A DNA stretch of 64,000 nt, from assembly GCF_001279585.1 (NCBI RefSeq), contig NZ_LGEC01000002.1, forward strand, positions 75,584-139,583, given 5' to 3'. The stretch's first letter is position 1, and each line of letters starts with the position of its first letter. This stretch comes from Nocardiopsis sp. NRRL B-16309 (GTDB taxonomy: Bacteria; Actinomycetota; Actinomycetes; Streptosporangiales; Streptosporangiaceae). The translations under genes and the position numbers were made by a program. The notes below the pieces were generated by a model. It did no database searches, was not told where the DNA came from, and saw only the letters and a list, made by a program, of their open reading frames with translations. Of the stretch, positions 35,806-45,100 are shown piece by piece.

Positions 35806-36549
35806 ATGGCGCAGAATACGGACATGGCGCACCAAGGGGCCGAACCCCGCGGCCCCGGTACCGGAGAGCGAAAACGCTCGACGCCCCGGGCGCGCACCCG
35901 TCAAGGGACGCGGGGCCAGTGGATCTGGATGATCTCCCTGGGGATCGTGATGACGGCGTTCCTGGCCATCATGGTGCCTCCGTACCTGACCCTCGATCCA
36001 AGCCAGTCGGGGGTGGTCCTGAACGAGGGCTTCTCCCTGCACTACCCGATGGTCATCGTGCACGTGGCGTTCGGAACCGTGGCCCAGCTGTCCCTGTTCC
36101 TCCAGGTCTGGCCGTGGCTTCGCCGACACCACCCCGCAGTGCACAGGTGGAACGGACGCGTCTACGTCTTCGGCGGTGTCCTGCCTTCAGGGCTGTCCAG
36201 CCTGGTGCTGGTCCCGTTTCACCCGACCGCGGGCACCGTCGGTGTCGGCGTCGCGGCCGTCCTGTGGCTGGCCACCACCGCGGTCGGCCACGTGCGAGCG
36301 CGCCAGCGCCGTTTCGCCGAGCACCGCAGGTGGATGATCTACAGCTTCGCCATCGTGACCGGCCTCAACTTCTGGGGTCTGGCCATCGTCATGGCGGGCC
36401 AGGTGGTCTCCCCCAGCCTCGACATCGACTACCTCTTCGAAGCGGCCCGCTGGTTCGGCTGGATGCTCAACCTCTTCATCGCGCAGTGGTGGCTGGAGCG
36501 GACAGCCAGACGCCCACTGGCGGGCGTGACGGGCACGGACCGCGCGTGA
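35806..36549 (+). CDS. DUF2306-like multi-pass membrane protein
   Basis: 247 residues. ATG at 35806 behind AGAAGGGG. After a basic N-terminus there are about six TM helices: WIWMISLGIVMTAFLAIMVP, the HYPMVIVHVAFGTVAQLSLF region, VGVGVAAVLWLATTAVG, and MIYSFAIVTGLNFWGLAIVM. Conserved-looking His/Arg in HVAFG, HRWNGRVYV and HRRWMIYS fit DUF2306, whose function is unknown. It is 28 bp upstream of a P450 and probably co-transcribed with it. Confidence 0.85.
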   Translation: MAQNTDMAHQGAEPRGPGTGERKRSTPRARTRQGTRGQWIWMISLGIVMTAFLAIMVPPYLTLDPSQSGVVLNEGFSLHYPMVIVHVAFGTVAQLSLFLQVWPWLRRHHPAVHRWNGRVYVFGGVLPSGLSSLVLVPFHPTAGTVGVGVAAVLWLATTAVGHVRARQRRFAEHRRWMIYSFAIVTGLNFWGLAIVMAGQVVSPSLDIDYLFEAARWFGWMLNLFIAQWWLERTARRPLAGVTGTDRA

Positions 36550-36577
36550 GGGACCCCGTTGACTACAGGAGATTGTG

Positions 36578-37822
36578 ATGGAAGACCGCTGCCCCGTCGT
36601 GCTGGACCCCACCGGTGATGACATCCACGGCGAACTCGGCCGTATCCGCGCCCAGGGTCCCGTGACCCGGGTGGAACTGCCCGGGGGCGTCCTGGCCTGG
36701 TCGATCACCGGTTACGAGAGTGTCCGCGAGGCCCTGAGCGACCGGCGGTTCTCCAAAGATCCGCGCAAACACTGGCCGGCCTACGCCGCCGACGAGCTCG
36801 GACCCGAGTTCCCGCTGATCAGCTGGGTGGAGATGGACAACATGACCACCGCGCACGGCAGCGATCACAGCCGTCTGCGCAGACTGGTCTCCCAGGCGTT
36901 CACCCCCCGCAGGGTCGAGGCGATGCGGCCTCGCGTGGTGGAGGTCACGAAACAGCTCCTCCACGAGCTGGAGAAGACCCCGCCCGGCGAGGCCGTCGAC
37001 CTCAAGGCGCGTTTCGCGCACCCGCTGCCCGCACAGGTCATCTGCGACCTGTTCGGGGTGCCCGAGGAAGCCCGGCCCCGGATACTCCGCGGTCTCGAAC
37101 TCGACGTCGACACCACCCTGACCCCGGAAGAGGCCGCAGCCAACGTCGAGCAGTGGCAGCGGGACATCCAGGAATTCGTGGAGGCCAAGCGGCGGTCGCC
37201 GGGGGACGACCTCACCAGCGGCCTGATCGACGCCCAGGAGGCGGGGCACGGACGGCTCACCGACTCCGAGATCGTGGGAACCCTCAACCTGATGCTGGGC
37301 GTGGGCACCGAACCGGTGCAGAACCTCATCTGCAACACGGTGCGGGCCCTGCTCACCGACGCCGAACAGCTCGCACACCTCAGGGAGGGGCGCGTGAGCT
37401 GGGCCGAGGTGATGGAGGAGACTCTGCGCGCGGAGGCGCCCGTGGCCCATCTGCCCTTCCGCTTCCCCGTCGAGGACGTCGAGATCGGCGGGGTGACCAT
37501 CCCGCGCGGAGAGCCGGTCCTCATCGGCTTCGCGGCCGCCGGGCGCGACCCGGCCGTCCACGGCGAGGACGCCGACCGGTTCGACGCGCTGCGCGCGGAC
37601 AAGGAGCACCTGTCCTTCGGGTACGGCGTCTACCGGTGTATCGGGACGTCCCTCGCGCGCCTGGAGGCCGAGACCGCCCTCTCCGAACTGTTCGCCCGCT
37701 TCCCCGACCTCTCCCTCGCCGTGTCCCCGGACGAGCTGCGCCCTCAGGGCACGTTCATCATGAACGGCAACGATGCCCTGCCGGTGCGCCTCACCGCCGC
37801 CGTCGCCACGAGTGTCGGCTGA
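36578..37822 (+). CDS. Cytochrome P450 with altered I-helix motif
   Basis: 414 residues; CAGGAG lies before GTG/ATG codons at 36575/36578. The haem-binding loop is FGYGVYRCIGTSLA with the thiolate Cys, and the K-helix ExxR is EETLR. The oxygen-activating I-helix, normally AGHETT, reads VGTEPVQNLI: the acid is kept but the usual Thr is Pro. This may mark an unusual reaction or a need for substrate-assisted proton delivery. Soluble, like other bacterial P450s. No redox partner is encoded next to it. Confidence 0.94.
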   Translation: MEDRCPVVLDPTGDDIHGELGRIRAQGPVTRVELPGGVLAWSITGYESVREALSDRRFSKDPRKHWPAYAADELGPEFPLISWVEMDNMTTAHGSDHSRLRRLVSQAFTPRRVEAMRPRVVEVTKQLLHELEKTPPGEAVDLKARFAHPLPAQVICDLFGVPEEARPRILRGLELDVDTTLTPEEAAANVEQWQRDIQEFVEAKRRSPGDDLTSGLIDAQEAGHGRLTDSEIVGTLNLMLGVGTEPVQNLICNTVRALLTDAEQLAHLREGRVSWAEVMEETLRAEAPVAHLPFRFPVEDVEIGGVTIPRGEPVLIGFAAAGRDPAVHGEDADRFDALRADKEHLSFGYGVYRCIGTSLARLEAETALSELFARFPDLSLAVSPDELRPQGTFIMNGNDALPVRLTAAVATSVG

Positions 37823-37839
37823 CTCGTCGTCCCGCGTTG

Positions 37840-37872
37840 CCGGGGCCGTCCGGCGTGACCGGACGGCCCCGG
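37840..37872. terminator. Bidirectional terminator between P450 and DUF899 genes
   Basis: Perfect 14-bp stem ccggggccgtccgg (37840-37853) with ccggacggccccgg (37859-37872), 5-nt loop, directly between two converging stop codons. Confidence 0.9.
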
Positions 37873-37879
37873 TCCGGGG

Positions 37880-38551
37880 CTACATCCCCTGGCGCCCCAG
37901 CGGGGTCAGGTCAAGGTAGTTGAACACGAACGGCAGCGAGTCCAGACCTCGCGAGTAGGCGGAGTAGGTGTGGAACACCTCGTCCCCGACGCGCAGGAAC
38001 ACGCTCACCCCGGGCAGCTCACTCCCCCAGATGTCCCAGGGACCGACTGCGGCCTCGTGTTCCTCCTTGCTCCGGTAGTTGATCTGTATCGGTGCGACCG
38101 ACTCGTCCAGCGTCACGTGGTAGTCGTAGTTGAAGTCGCTGTCGGCCGAGGAGTAGTACGGGAAGTCCCAGCCCTTGCGCTTCCTGTACTCCTGGATCTT
38201 GGCGAACGGCGCGCGGGACACGACGGCCAGCGTGACGTCCTTGGCGTGCAGGTGGGGCAGATGCCCCAGGTCGTCCATGTCGGATGTGCAACTCGTGCAC
38301 GCCTCGTCCCACTCGGGCCTGAACATGGCGTGCTGCACGATGAGCTGACTGCGCCCCTCGAAGAGGTCGATCAGCCCGACCCTCCCCTCGGGGCCCTCGA
38401 ACACGTACTCCTTCTCCACGCGCACCATGGGCAGTGCCCGACGGCGGGCGCTGACCTCGTCCCGTGCGCGGGTGACCTCCTTCTCCTTGACCAGCAGCTC
38501 CTTGCGGGCCGCGAGCCACTCGTCTCGGGTGACGATCTCCGGCAGCTCCAT
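37880..38551 (-). CDS. DUF899 thioredoxin-fold protein
   Basis: 223 residues. Family segments: VTRDEWLAARKELLVKEKEV at the N-terminus, VQHAMFRPEWDEACTSCTSD (conserved cysteines), HLPHLHAKDVTLAVVSRAPF, and KGWDFPYYSSADSDFNYDY. The fold is peroxiredoxin/thioredoxin-like; the role is unknown. Three in-frame ATGs are clustered, and AGGAGG is 6 bp before the third, so I start at MELPEI (38551). It is 80 bp downstream of the exporter gene, possibly in the same transcript. Confidence 0.9.
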   Translation of the reverse strand: MELPEIVTRDEWLAARKELLVKEKEVTRARDEVSARRRALPMVRVEKEYVFEGPEGRVGLIDLFEGRSQLIVQHAMFRPEWDEACTSCTSDMDDLGHLPHLHAKDVTLAVVSRAPFAKIQEYRKRKGWDFPYYSSADSDFNYDYHVTLDESVAPIQINYRSKEEHEAAVGPWDIWGSELPGVSVFLRVGDEVFHTYSAYSRGLDSLPFVFNYLDLTPLGRQGM

Positions 38552-38631
38552 CCTCATCCTCCTGCTCATCGTGCCGTCGCTCCGGCGTCTCGGTGTTCCT
38601 ACGGGTCGAAGGGGGTGGCGCCGTGCCCCGC

Positions 38632-40248
38632 TCAGTCCTCGGCGAGCTGGGGCCGCTCCGATGCGCGGTGGTCCGCCGGGGAGGGCTCGGTGCCGGTGTC
38701 CGCGGGCACGTCCTCACCGATGGGCCGGACGTGGCGCAGCGCGGCCCAGCCCGCGAGTGCCAGGACGGTGAAGAGGACGGCGCTCAGCAGCGCGACCGTG
38801 TTCATCCCGTCCGCGAACGCCGCGTGCGCGGGACCCAACAGGTCCGCGGTGACCGCGGCGGGCAGATCGGCCATCGACTCCACGGCACCCACGAGGCTCT
38901 CGCGGAGGGGCTCCAGAACCTGCCCCGGCGCGTCGGCGACCCGCAGGTCCCCCATCTGGTAGCGGTAGACGGCGGACCCCGCGCTGCCCAGCAGCGCGAC
39001 GCCCAGGGCGATCCCCAGTTCGTTACTGGTCTCCGACATCGACGCGGCCGCGCCCGCCTTGTCGGCGGGGGCCGAGCTGACGACCATGTCGGTCCCCAGG
39101 GCTCCGAACGGCCCCACACCCAGGCTGACCAGGGTGAAGCCGACCACCGTGAGCGCCAGCGCCGAAGTGGGGTCCACCTGGCTGAGGACCAGGAAGCCGA
39201 CTGTCGAGACCAGTAGCCCCACGGCGATCACGGTTCCCGGGCGCACCCGTTGGGAGATGATCGGCGCGGTGACCGAGGCGAGCACCATCGCCAGGGCGGG
39301 AACCATCAGCCACAGTCCGGCGCGGAAGGGCGAGAGCCCCTCGACGAGCTGTATGTACTGGCTGACGAAGAGCATGATCGCGCCGTAGGCCGCCGAGCCG
39401 AGCAGGAGAACGGCCAGGGCGGCGCTGAAGGCGCGGCTGGAGAACAGACGCAGGTCCATGAGCGGGTTCGCCAGACGCCGCTGCCGACGCACGAACAGCA
39501 CCCCGAAGAGCACGCCGACCGCGACGGCGGCGCCGGGCAGCACCGGGTCCTGGGTCCCGCCGGCCGCGAACTCCTTCAGGCCGTAGACCACCGGCAGAAG
39601 AGTGGCCAGGGACAGCGCGACGCTGACCCAGTCCAGGCGCCCGGCGTCGTCGGCACGGGACTCGGGCAGCAGGATCGGACCGGTGACCAGCAACAGGAGC
39701 ATCACCGGCACACCCAGCAGGAACACCGACCCCCACCAGAAGTTCACCAGCATCGCCCCGCCCAGCACGGGGCCGATGGCCAGTCCGCCCATGAAGCAGC
39801 TCATCCACACCCCGATCGCGATCCCCCTCTGACGGGGGTCGGTGAACATGTGGCTGATCAGCGCGAGCGTCGAAGGCATCAGGGTGGCGCCCGCGAGCCC
39901 CAGTGCCGCCCGGGCGGCGATGAGCATCTCCGCGCTGACGGAGTAGGCGGCCAGCACCGAGGCCAGGCCGAAGAGCGCCGCACCCGTCAGCAGCAGCCGG
40001 CGCCGCCCGATGCGGTCTCCCAGAGTGCCCATCGTGACCAGGAACCCGGCGATCATGAAGCCGTAGATGTCCATGATCCAGAGCTGCTCTGTGGCACTCG
40101 GGCCCAAGTCCCTGCTCAGGTGCGGCAGTGCCAGGTAGAGCACGCTGACATCCACCGACAACAGCAGGGTGGGAAGTGCCAGCACCGCCAGTCCAGTCCA
40201 TTGCCTGCGCCCGGCACCGGCGGTGCGCGGAGCTGTCTCCTCGTACAT
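38632..40248 (-). CDS. MFS drug exporter, DHA2 (14-helix) family
   Basis: 538 residues; ATG at 40248 behind AAGGAGAGG. TM1 LAVLALPTLLLSVDVSVLYL and the motif-A loop GTLGDRIGRRRLLLTGA are typical of QacA/SmvA-like proton antiporters; about 14 helices follow, ending in a short polar tail. In an enediyne cluster the obvious job is export of the product and self-protection (SgcB of the C-1027 cluster is an MFS-type pump). No apoprotein gene of the CagA/NcsA type is present in this window. Confidence 0.93.
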   Translation of the reverse strand: MYEETAPRTAGAGRRQWTGLAVLALPTLLLSVDVSVLYLALPHLSRDLGPSATEQLWIMDIYGFMIAGFLVTMGTLGDRIGRRRLLLTGAALFGLASVLAAYSVSAEMLIAARAALGLAGATLMPSTLALISHMFTDPRQRGIAIGVWMSCFMGGLAIGPVLGGAMLVNFWWGSVFLLGVPVMLLLLVTGPILLPESRADDAGRLDWVSVALSLATLLPVVYGLKEFAAGGTQDPVLPGAAVAVGVLFGVLFVRRQRRLANPLMDLRLFSSRAFSAALAVLLLGSAAYGAIMLFVSQYIQLVEGLSPFRAGLWLMVPALAMVLASVTAPIISQRVRPGTVIAVGLLVSTVGFLVLSQVDPTSALALTVVGFTLVSLGVGPFGALGTDMVVSSAPADKAGAAASMSETSNELGIALGVALLGSAGSAVYRYQMGDLRVADAPGQVLEPLRESLVGAVESMADLPAAVTADLLGPAHAAFADGMNTVALLSAVLFTVLALAGWAALRHVRPIGEDVPADTGTEPSPADHRASERPQLAED

Positions 40249-40410
40249 GGGTCCTCTCCTTGCGTCGTCGATCGCCCCGGCAGGGCCGGGTGCGTCCCGT
40301 GCTCCCGTGGACGGGCATCCTTCGTGGAACACGTCGGAGCGCGCTCGGGAGTCTCGACATCCCGCGGACGGGATTGCGGATTTTTCTCCCGTCTCCTTCG
40401 TGGACACGAC

Positions 40411-40448
40411 CTACGGCCCCGGTGAGCGAAACGTCACCGGGGCCGTAG
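40411..40448 (-). terminator. Terminator downstream of the aminotransferase gene
   Basis: Perfect 15-bp stem ctacggccccggtga (40411-40425) with tcaccggggccgtag (40434-40448), 8-nt loop, 82 bp after the aminotransferase stop on the minus strand and 160 bp before the exporter start. Confidence 0.85.
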
Positions 40449-40530
40449 GCCGTGTCTTCTTCGAGGCGTACTCGCCCCGAGCGCCCGCTTGAGGAGGCCC
40501 GGCAGGGCCTTCGCGGACGCGGTGATCACG

Positions 40531-41916
40531 TCATTCCGTGGACGGGGAGAGGGTGCCGTCGGTTCCCAGCCGCGACAGCACCTCGACCACGGCCTCCGAA
40601 GCGCGCGCGACCTGGTCTTCCTCGATCACCAACGGCGGCGCCATGACGATGACCGGCCCATAGAACCTCGTGATCACGCCGTGCTTGCGGTGGATCTCGG
40701 CGACCGCGGCCGCAGCGGCGGCGGGCGGAAGCGGAGCGCGTGTCCCACGGTCCGCGACGAGTTCGATCCCCACCATCGCGCCCTCGACCCGGATCTGCCC
40801 CACGGCCTCCAGCCCTTCGGCGGGGGCCAGCCCCTCCCTGAACCAGTCAGCGATCAGCCGGGCCCTGTCCAGCAGATTCTCCCCCTCGATCAGGTCGAGG
40901 TTGGCCAGGGCCGCCGCGCAGGAGACCGGGTGGCCGAAGTAGGTGAAGCCGTGCACGAAGCCCTCACCGCTGATCAGCACCTCGCCGATCCCATGGCTGA
41001 TCAGAACCGCGCCGAGCGGAGCGTATCCGCTGGTGAGACCTTTCGCTGTGACGATGAGATCAGGGTCCATGCCACGCCCCACCGAGTCGAACCAGGCGCC
41101 CGTTCGGCCGAAGGCGGTGACCACCTCGTCGGCGATGAGCAGGATGCCGTGGCGGTTCAGGAGCTGTCGCACCCTCGGCCAGTAGTCCGGCGGAGGCGCG
41201 ACCACACCGCCACCGGCCATGACCGGCTCACCGATCATGGCCGCCACGTTCCCCGGGCCCAGCCGCTCGACGGTCCGCTCCAGCTCGTCCACCAGAAAGT
41301 CGGTGACGTCCTTTCCGCCGTACATCTCGGGGTGAAAGGGGAAGGGGGGAGACACCTTCTCCACGTGCGGGAGGTTGGGGCCGATCGCCTCGTCCATCAA
41401 GTCGAAGCCGGTAATGGTCCCACTGCCGTAGCTGGAACCGTGGTAGCCCATGTTCCGGCCGATGATCCAGGTGCGGTCCGGTTCGCCCCTGCGGTGGTGG
41501 TAGGTGCGGGCCGCCTTGACGGCCGTGTCCACGCCCTCGGATCCTCCGCAGGTGAAGAACACCCGGTCGAAGCCCTCGGGGGCCAGCTCGACCAGGCGCC
41601 GCGCAAGCTGCACGGACTTGTCGTTGGAGAACTCGGCGAAGCTGGTGAAGTAGCCCAGGGCGGAGGCCTGGTCGGCCATGGCGCGGGCGATCTCCTGTCG
41701 TCCGTGGCCGACGTGGGAGAGCCAGTTCCCACCTCCCGCGACATCCAGGAGTTGGTTGTCGTCCGCGTCCCACACGGTGCAGCCCGTACCGCGCACGACG
41801 ACACAGCGTTCGCTGCTGCCACCCGGCAGGAGGGGGTGGATCAGGTGTCGCCGGTCCAGTTCCTCCAGCTCGCGTGCGGACGTCGGCCGTGTTGGCTTCG
41901 TCGGGGAGATCGTCAC
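40531..41916 (-). CDS. Class III PLP-dependent aminotransferase
   Basis: About 461 residues. PLP features: FFTCGGSEGVDTAVKAAR (phosphate-binding), GYHGSSYGSGT, the aspartate in LLIADEVVTAFGRTG, and the Schiff-base lysine in VTAKGLTSGYAPLGA. Class III enzymes move amino groups on omega-amines, diamines or keto sugars; the substrate here is open. Start: ATGs at 41934/41931 lack a ribosome binding site, while the GTG at 41916 has GGGAG 8 bp upstream, so I prefer it. It lies 3' of the GMC gene at 42100 on the same strand, with ~180 bp between. Confidence 0.92.
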   Translation of the reverse strand: MTISPTKPTRPTSARELEELDRRHLIHPLLPGGSSERCVVVRGTGCTVWDADDNQLLDVAGGGNWLSHVGHGRQEIARAMADQASALGYFTSFAEFSNDKSVQLARRLVELAPEGFDRVFFTCGGSEGVDTAVKAARTYHHRRGEPDRTWIIGRNMGYHGSSYGSGTITGFDLMDEAIGPNLPHVEKVSPPFPFHPEMYGGKDVTDFLVDELERTVERLGPGNVAAMIGEPVMAGGGVVAPPPDYWPRVRQLLNRHGILLIADEVVTAFGRTGAWFDSVGRGMDPDLIVTAKGLTSGYAPLGAVLISHGIGEVLISGEGFVHGFTYFGHPVSCAAALANLDLIEGENLLDRARLIADWFREGLAPAEGLEAVGQIRVEGAMVGIELVADRGTRAPLPPAAAAAAVAEIHRKHGVITRFYGPVIVMAPPLVIEEDQVARASEAVVEVLSRLGTDGTLSPSTE

Positions 41917-42099
41917 GAGTACTGCTCCCATCATGAGGGTAAGTTTCGATGCGCATCCAGGTGAAACGGGATCTGGAAAACATTCACCAGTCCGAATCCG
42001 ACACTGGTCAAGAAATCCTATTTTCGCTCAGCGAGCCAGCGGAAATAGCACTCGAATTCGCAAGAACAATCGTATCTATTTCCGACCGGAGGACCCTTC

Positions 42100-43695
42100 T
42101 CACGGATTGCTGACCGCTCGTCGCGCCGGACCGGGGGTCTCCTGTGGAGAAGGAGGAACACCGAGGATCAGATCGGACGCCTTCTCCGCGATCGCGATCG
42201 TCGGCGCGTTCGTGTTGCCGCGCACCAGGCGGGGCATGACAGAGGCGTCAGCCACCCGCAGGCCCTCCACTCCCATGACCCGCAACTCCGCGTCGGTCAC
42301 CCGGCCCATGGCGCATGTTCCCGCGGCGTGGTAGAGCGTCTGGGTGTGGTGGCGAACGTAGTCGCGCAGGTCGGTGTCCGAGGTCGAGGCGGGCGCCGCC
42401 AGAGCCGTCTCGGTGTACGGAGCCAGCGCGGGCTGCCGTGCGATCTCCAGGGCGGTGCGCACACCCTCGACCGCGGTCTCCAGGTCGGCGTCGTCCTCGT
42501 AGTAGCGGTGCGTGATCCTCGGTTTGGCGGTGGGATCGCTGGACGCCAGCGTGACCTCACCTCGGCTGCGGGGGGCCAGGACACACGATCCGAAGGAGAT
42601 GCCGTGACCGCTCGGAGCGCTGAGCCCTCCCTCCATGAAGGCGACCGGCAGACAACTGAACTGGAGATCGGGCTCCGCGAACGCGGCGCGGGTCCGCACG
42701 AATCCGCCGGCTTCGGGGCCGTTGGACGTCAGCACTCCGGTGCGCTCCCGCAGGAACAGGCGGACGTTGTGCTCTGTCCCCGCCGTCAGCAGGCTCACCG
42801 GCCGGGAGTGCCCGAACACCAGCCAGGTCTGCGGATGGTCCTGGAGGTTCGCGCCGACCAGGGGCTGGTCGACCACCACCGGAACGCCCAACCGGTCGAG
42901 CTGTTCGGCAGGACCGATACCCGACAGCATGAGCAACTGGGGGGAGTTGTACGCACCCGCCGAGAGGATGACCTCCCGCTCGGCCCTGAGCTCGAAGTCC
43001 TCGCCCAGCCGTCTGCCGAGCACCCCGACCGCGCGCCCCGCCTCCACCACCACCCGGTGTACCCGGGCCTCGGTCACAACCGTGAGGTTGGGGCGCCGTT
43101 CCGCCTCTCTCAGGAACGCCACGGCGCTGCTGCACCGGGAGCCGTCGCGCTGAGTGACCTGGTAGTGGCCGAACCCCTCCTGCGAGTGCCCGTTGAAGTC
43201 CGGGTTGGGGCCGAATCCGGCCTCCTGTGCCGCCCGGACGAACGCCTCCGACATGGGGTTGCGGGAGCGTCCGTCCGCGACCGAAAGCGGCCCGCCCACC
43301 CCGTGGTGTTCGCATGGGCCCCGCTCGTTGTCCTCCGACCGTTTGAAGTAGGGCAGCATCTCCGCGAAACTCCAGCCCGGCTGCCCCCAGGCGTCGTAGT
43401 CGGCACGGGAGCCGCGCGTGTAGACCATGCCGTTGATCGAACTGCTGCCGCCGAGGACACGTCCGCGCGGCAGGTAGATCCTGCGCCTCCCGCAGTGCGG
43501 TTCCTCGTGGGTGTCGTAGTCCCAGTCGAACTCGGTACGGAAGAGCCTGGCGGCGGCGGCCGGGACGTGGATGTCCTCGGAGTCGTCCGCCGGGCCGGCC
43601 TCGACCAGGCAGACACGGGCGTCGGGGTTCTCACTCAACCGCGCCGCGAGGACGCAGCCGGCCGAACCGGCCCCGACGATCACGAAGTCATACAT
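42100..43695 (-). CDS. GMC-family oxidoreductase (choline dehydrogenase-like)
   Basis: 531 residues. FAD motif FVIVGAGSAGCVLAARL, the GMC signature region RGRVLGGSSSINGMVYTRG, second signature GAYNSPQLLMLSGIGP, and the C-terminal catalytic His region LYHAAGTCAMG and GNTNAPTIAIAEKASDL. It probably oxidises an alcohol, reducing FAD, with O2 or an electron carrier as acceptor. I start at MYDFVIVG (43695) behind AGGAGA. It is the second GMC enzyme in the cluster and of a different subtype from the one at 48885. Confidence 0.95.
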   Translation of the reverse strand: MYDFVIVGAGSAGCVLAARLSENPDARVCLVEAGPADDSEDIHVPAAAARLFRTEFDWDYDTHEEPHCGRRRIYLPRGRVLGGSSSINGMVYTRGSRADYDAWGQPGWSFAEMLPYFKRSEDNERGPCEHHGVGGPLSVADGRSRNPMSEAFVRAAQEAGFGPNPDFNGHSQEGFGHYQVTQRDGSRCSSAVAFLREAERRPNLTVVTEARVHRVVVEAGRAVGVLGRRLGEDFELRAEREVILSAGAYNSPQLLMLSGIGPAEQLDRLGVPVVVDQPLVGANLQDHPQTWLVFGHSRPVSLLTAGTEHNVRLFLRERTGVLTSNGPEAGGFVRTRAAFAEPDLQFSCLPVAFMEGGLSAPSGHGISFGSCVLAPRSRGEVTLASSDPTAKPRITHRYYEDDADLETAVEGVRTALEIARQPALAPYTETALAAPASTSDTDLRDYVRHHTQTLYHAAGTCAMGRVTDAELRVMGVEGLRVADASVMPRLVRGNTNAPTIAIAEKASDLILGVPPSPQETPGPARRAVSNP

Positions 43696-43858
43696 TCGAT
43701 TCTCCTGTCCCTGCGCTCTCCGGGACCGGGTCACCGCGTCGCGGCTCGCCGGGGAACACGCGGTAACAGGATCATCGACGCGCACGCGGAGGGTCCTCTT
43801 CCGGTGTGCGCGATCCGCCGCAGGGGCACGGTCGGAGAAGACCGCGCCCCGACGCCGT

Positions 43859-45100
43859 TCAGGTCAGCCGCTCCGCTCGGGCCCGCAGGTAGTCCCGTTC
43901 GGGGATGCTGGTGGTCTCGCGAGCGGCGACGCGGTACTGCTCACGGGCACCCGCACGGTCCCCGGCCATCTCCAGCAGGTGTGCGCGGGCCGCGGCGAGC
44001 CTGTGGTGACCGGCCAGCCTCGGATCGGAGTCGAGGACGCGGAGCTGTTCCAGCCCGGCCCGGGGCCCCCGCACCATCGACGTGGCGACCGCGTGGTTGA
44101 GCGCGACCATGGGACTGTCGGAGAAGCGCTCCAACACCCTGTAGAGGGCGAGGATCTGTGCCCAGTCGGTCTCCTCAGGCCGCCGGGCTTCGGCGTGCAC
44201 GGCAGCGATCGCGGCCTGGAGCTGGTAGGGGCCCAGACTGCTGTTGGAGAGCGCGGTGCTGACCAGCCGGAGCCCCTCGACGATCGCGTCCCGGTCCCAG
44301 CGGTCGCGGTCCTGTTCGGCCAGCGGCACCAGCGCACCGTCCGCCGTGGTGCGCGCCGGGCGCCGCGCCTCGTTGAGCAGCATGAGCGCCAACAGCCCCG
44401 CCACCTCGCCGTCGTCCGACAGCATCCGGTACAGGACGCGGGTCAGGCGAATGGCCTCGCCGGTGAGTTCGGCGCGCTGGAGCCTCGTTCCCGAAGAGGT
44501 GGTGTACCCCTCGTTGAAGATCAGGTACAGCACGTGCAGTACCGCGTCCAACCGGTCAACCAGCTCCGGCCCCGGCGGTATCCGGAACTCCGCCCCAGCG
44601 GCGCGGATGCTCCGCTTGGCCCGACTGATCCGCTGGGCCATGGTGGACTCGGGCACGAGGAAGGCACTGGCGATCTGCGCCGTGGTCAGCCCGCCGACGG
44701 CTCGTAGCGTCAGCGCTATCTGGGAGGCGCGCGACAGCGCCGGGTGGCAGCACAGGAACAGCAGGATCAGGGTGTCGTCGTGACGTGCCTCAGGCACAGC
44801 GTCGGCGGGAGGCACGACCCACTCGTCGACCGGCCGCCGTGTCGCGACGCTGACCTCTCGCCGTCTGCGCGCCCGCTCACTGCGGAGGTGGTCGGTGGTG
44901 CGACGCGAGGCCACCCGGACCAGCCACGCACGGGGATCGTCGGGCACACCGTCGCGGGGCCACTGCCGCACCGCGGCCCACAGTGCCTCCTGTACCGCCT
45001 CCTCGCAGATGTCGAAGTGCCCGTGGTGCCGCACACACGCCGCGAGGACCTGGGGGGCCAGCTCCCGCAGCAGGTCCTCCAGTTCCCTCCGGAGCCTCAC
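43859..45100 (-). CDS. ECF42-type RNA polymerase sigma factor
   Basis: 413 residues. Sigma region 2 (CEEAVQEALWAAVRQWPRDG, with PRAWLVRVASRRTTDHLR), region 4 (LTLRAVGGLTTAQIASAFLV, PESTMAQRISRAKRSIR), then a ~230-residue helical, TPR-like extension beginning LDAVLHVLYLIFNEGYTTSS. That extension defines ECF42. The GTG at 45100 overlaps the upstream DGPF gene stop (GTGA). ECF42 sigmas lack a classical anti-sigma factor and depend on the extension and on DGPF proteins. It may control genes here or elsewhere. Confidence 0.93.
   Translation of the reverse strand: MRLRRELEDLLRELAPQVLAACVRHHGHFDICEEAVQEALWAAVRQWPRDGVPDDPRAWLVRVASRRTTDHLRSERARRRREVSVATRRPVDEWVVPPADAVPEARHDDTLILLFLCCHPALSRASQIALTLRAVGGLTTAQIASAFLVPESTMAQRISRAKRSIRAAGAEFRIPPGPELVDRLDAVLHVLYLIFNEGYTTSSGTRLQRAELTGEAIRLTRVLYRMLSDDGEVAGLLALMLLNEARRPARTTADGALVPLAEQDRDRWDRDAIVEGLRLVSTALSNSSLGPYQLQAAIAAVHAEARRPEETDWAQILALYRVLERFSDSPMVALNHAVATSMVRGPRAGLEQLRVLDSDPRLAGHHRLAAARAHLLEMAGDRAGAREQYRVAARETTSIPERDYLRARAERLT

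Noticed and set aside
42328..44100. 590-codon plus-strand frame opposite the GMC gene at 42100
   Set aside because: Antisense of a GMC enzyme with all its motifs; no ribosome binding site and no recognisable domain.
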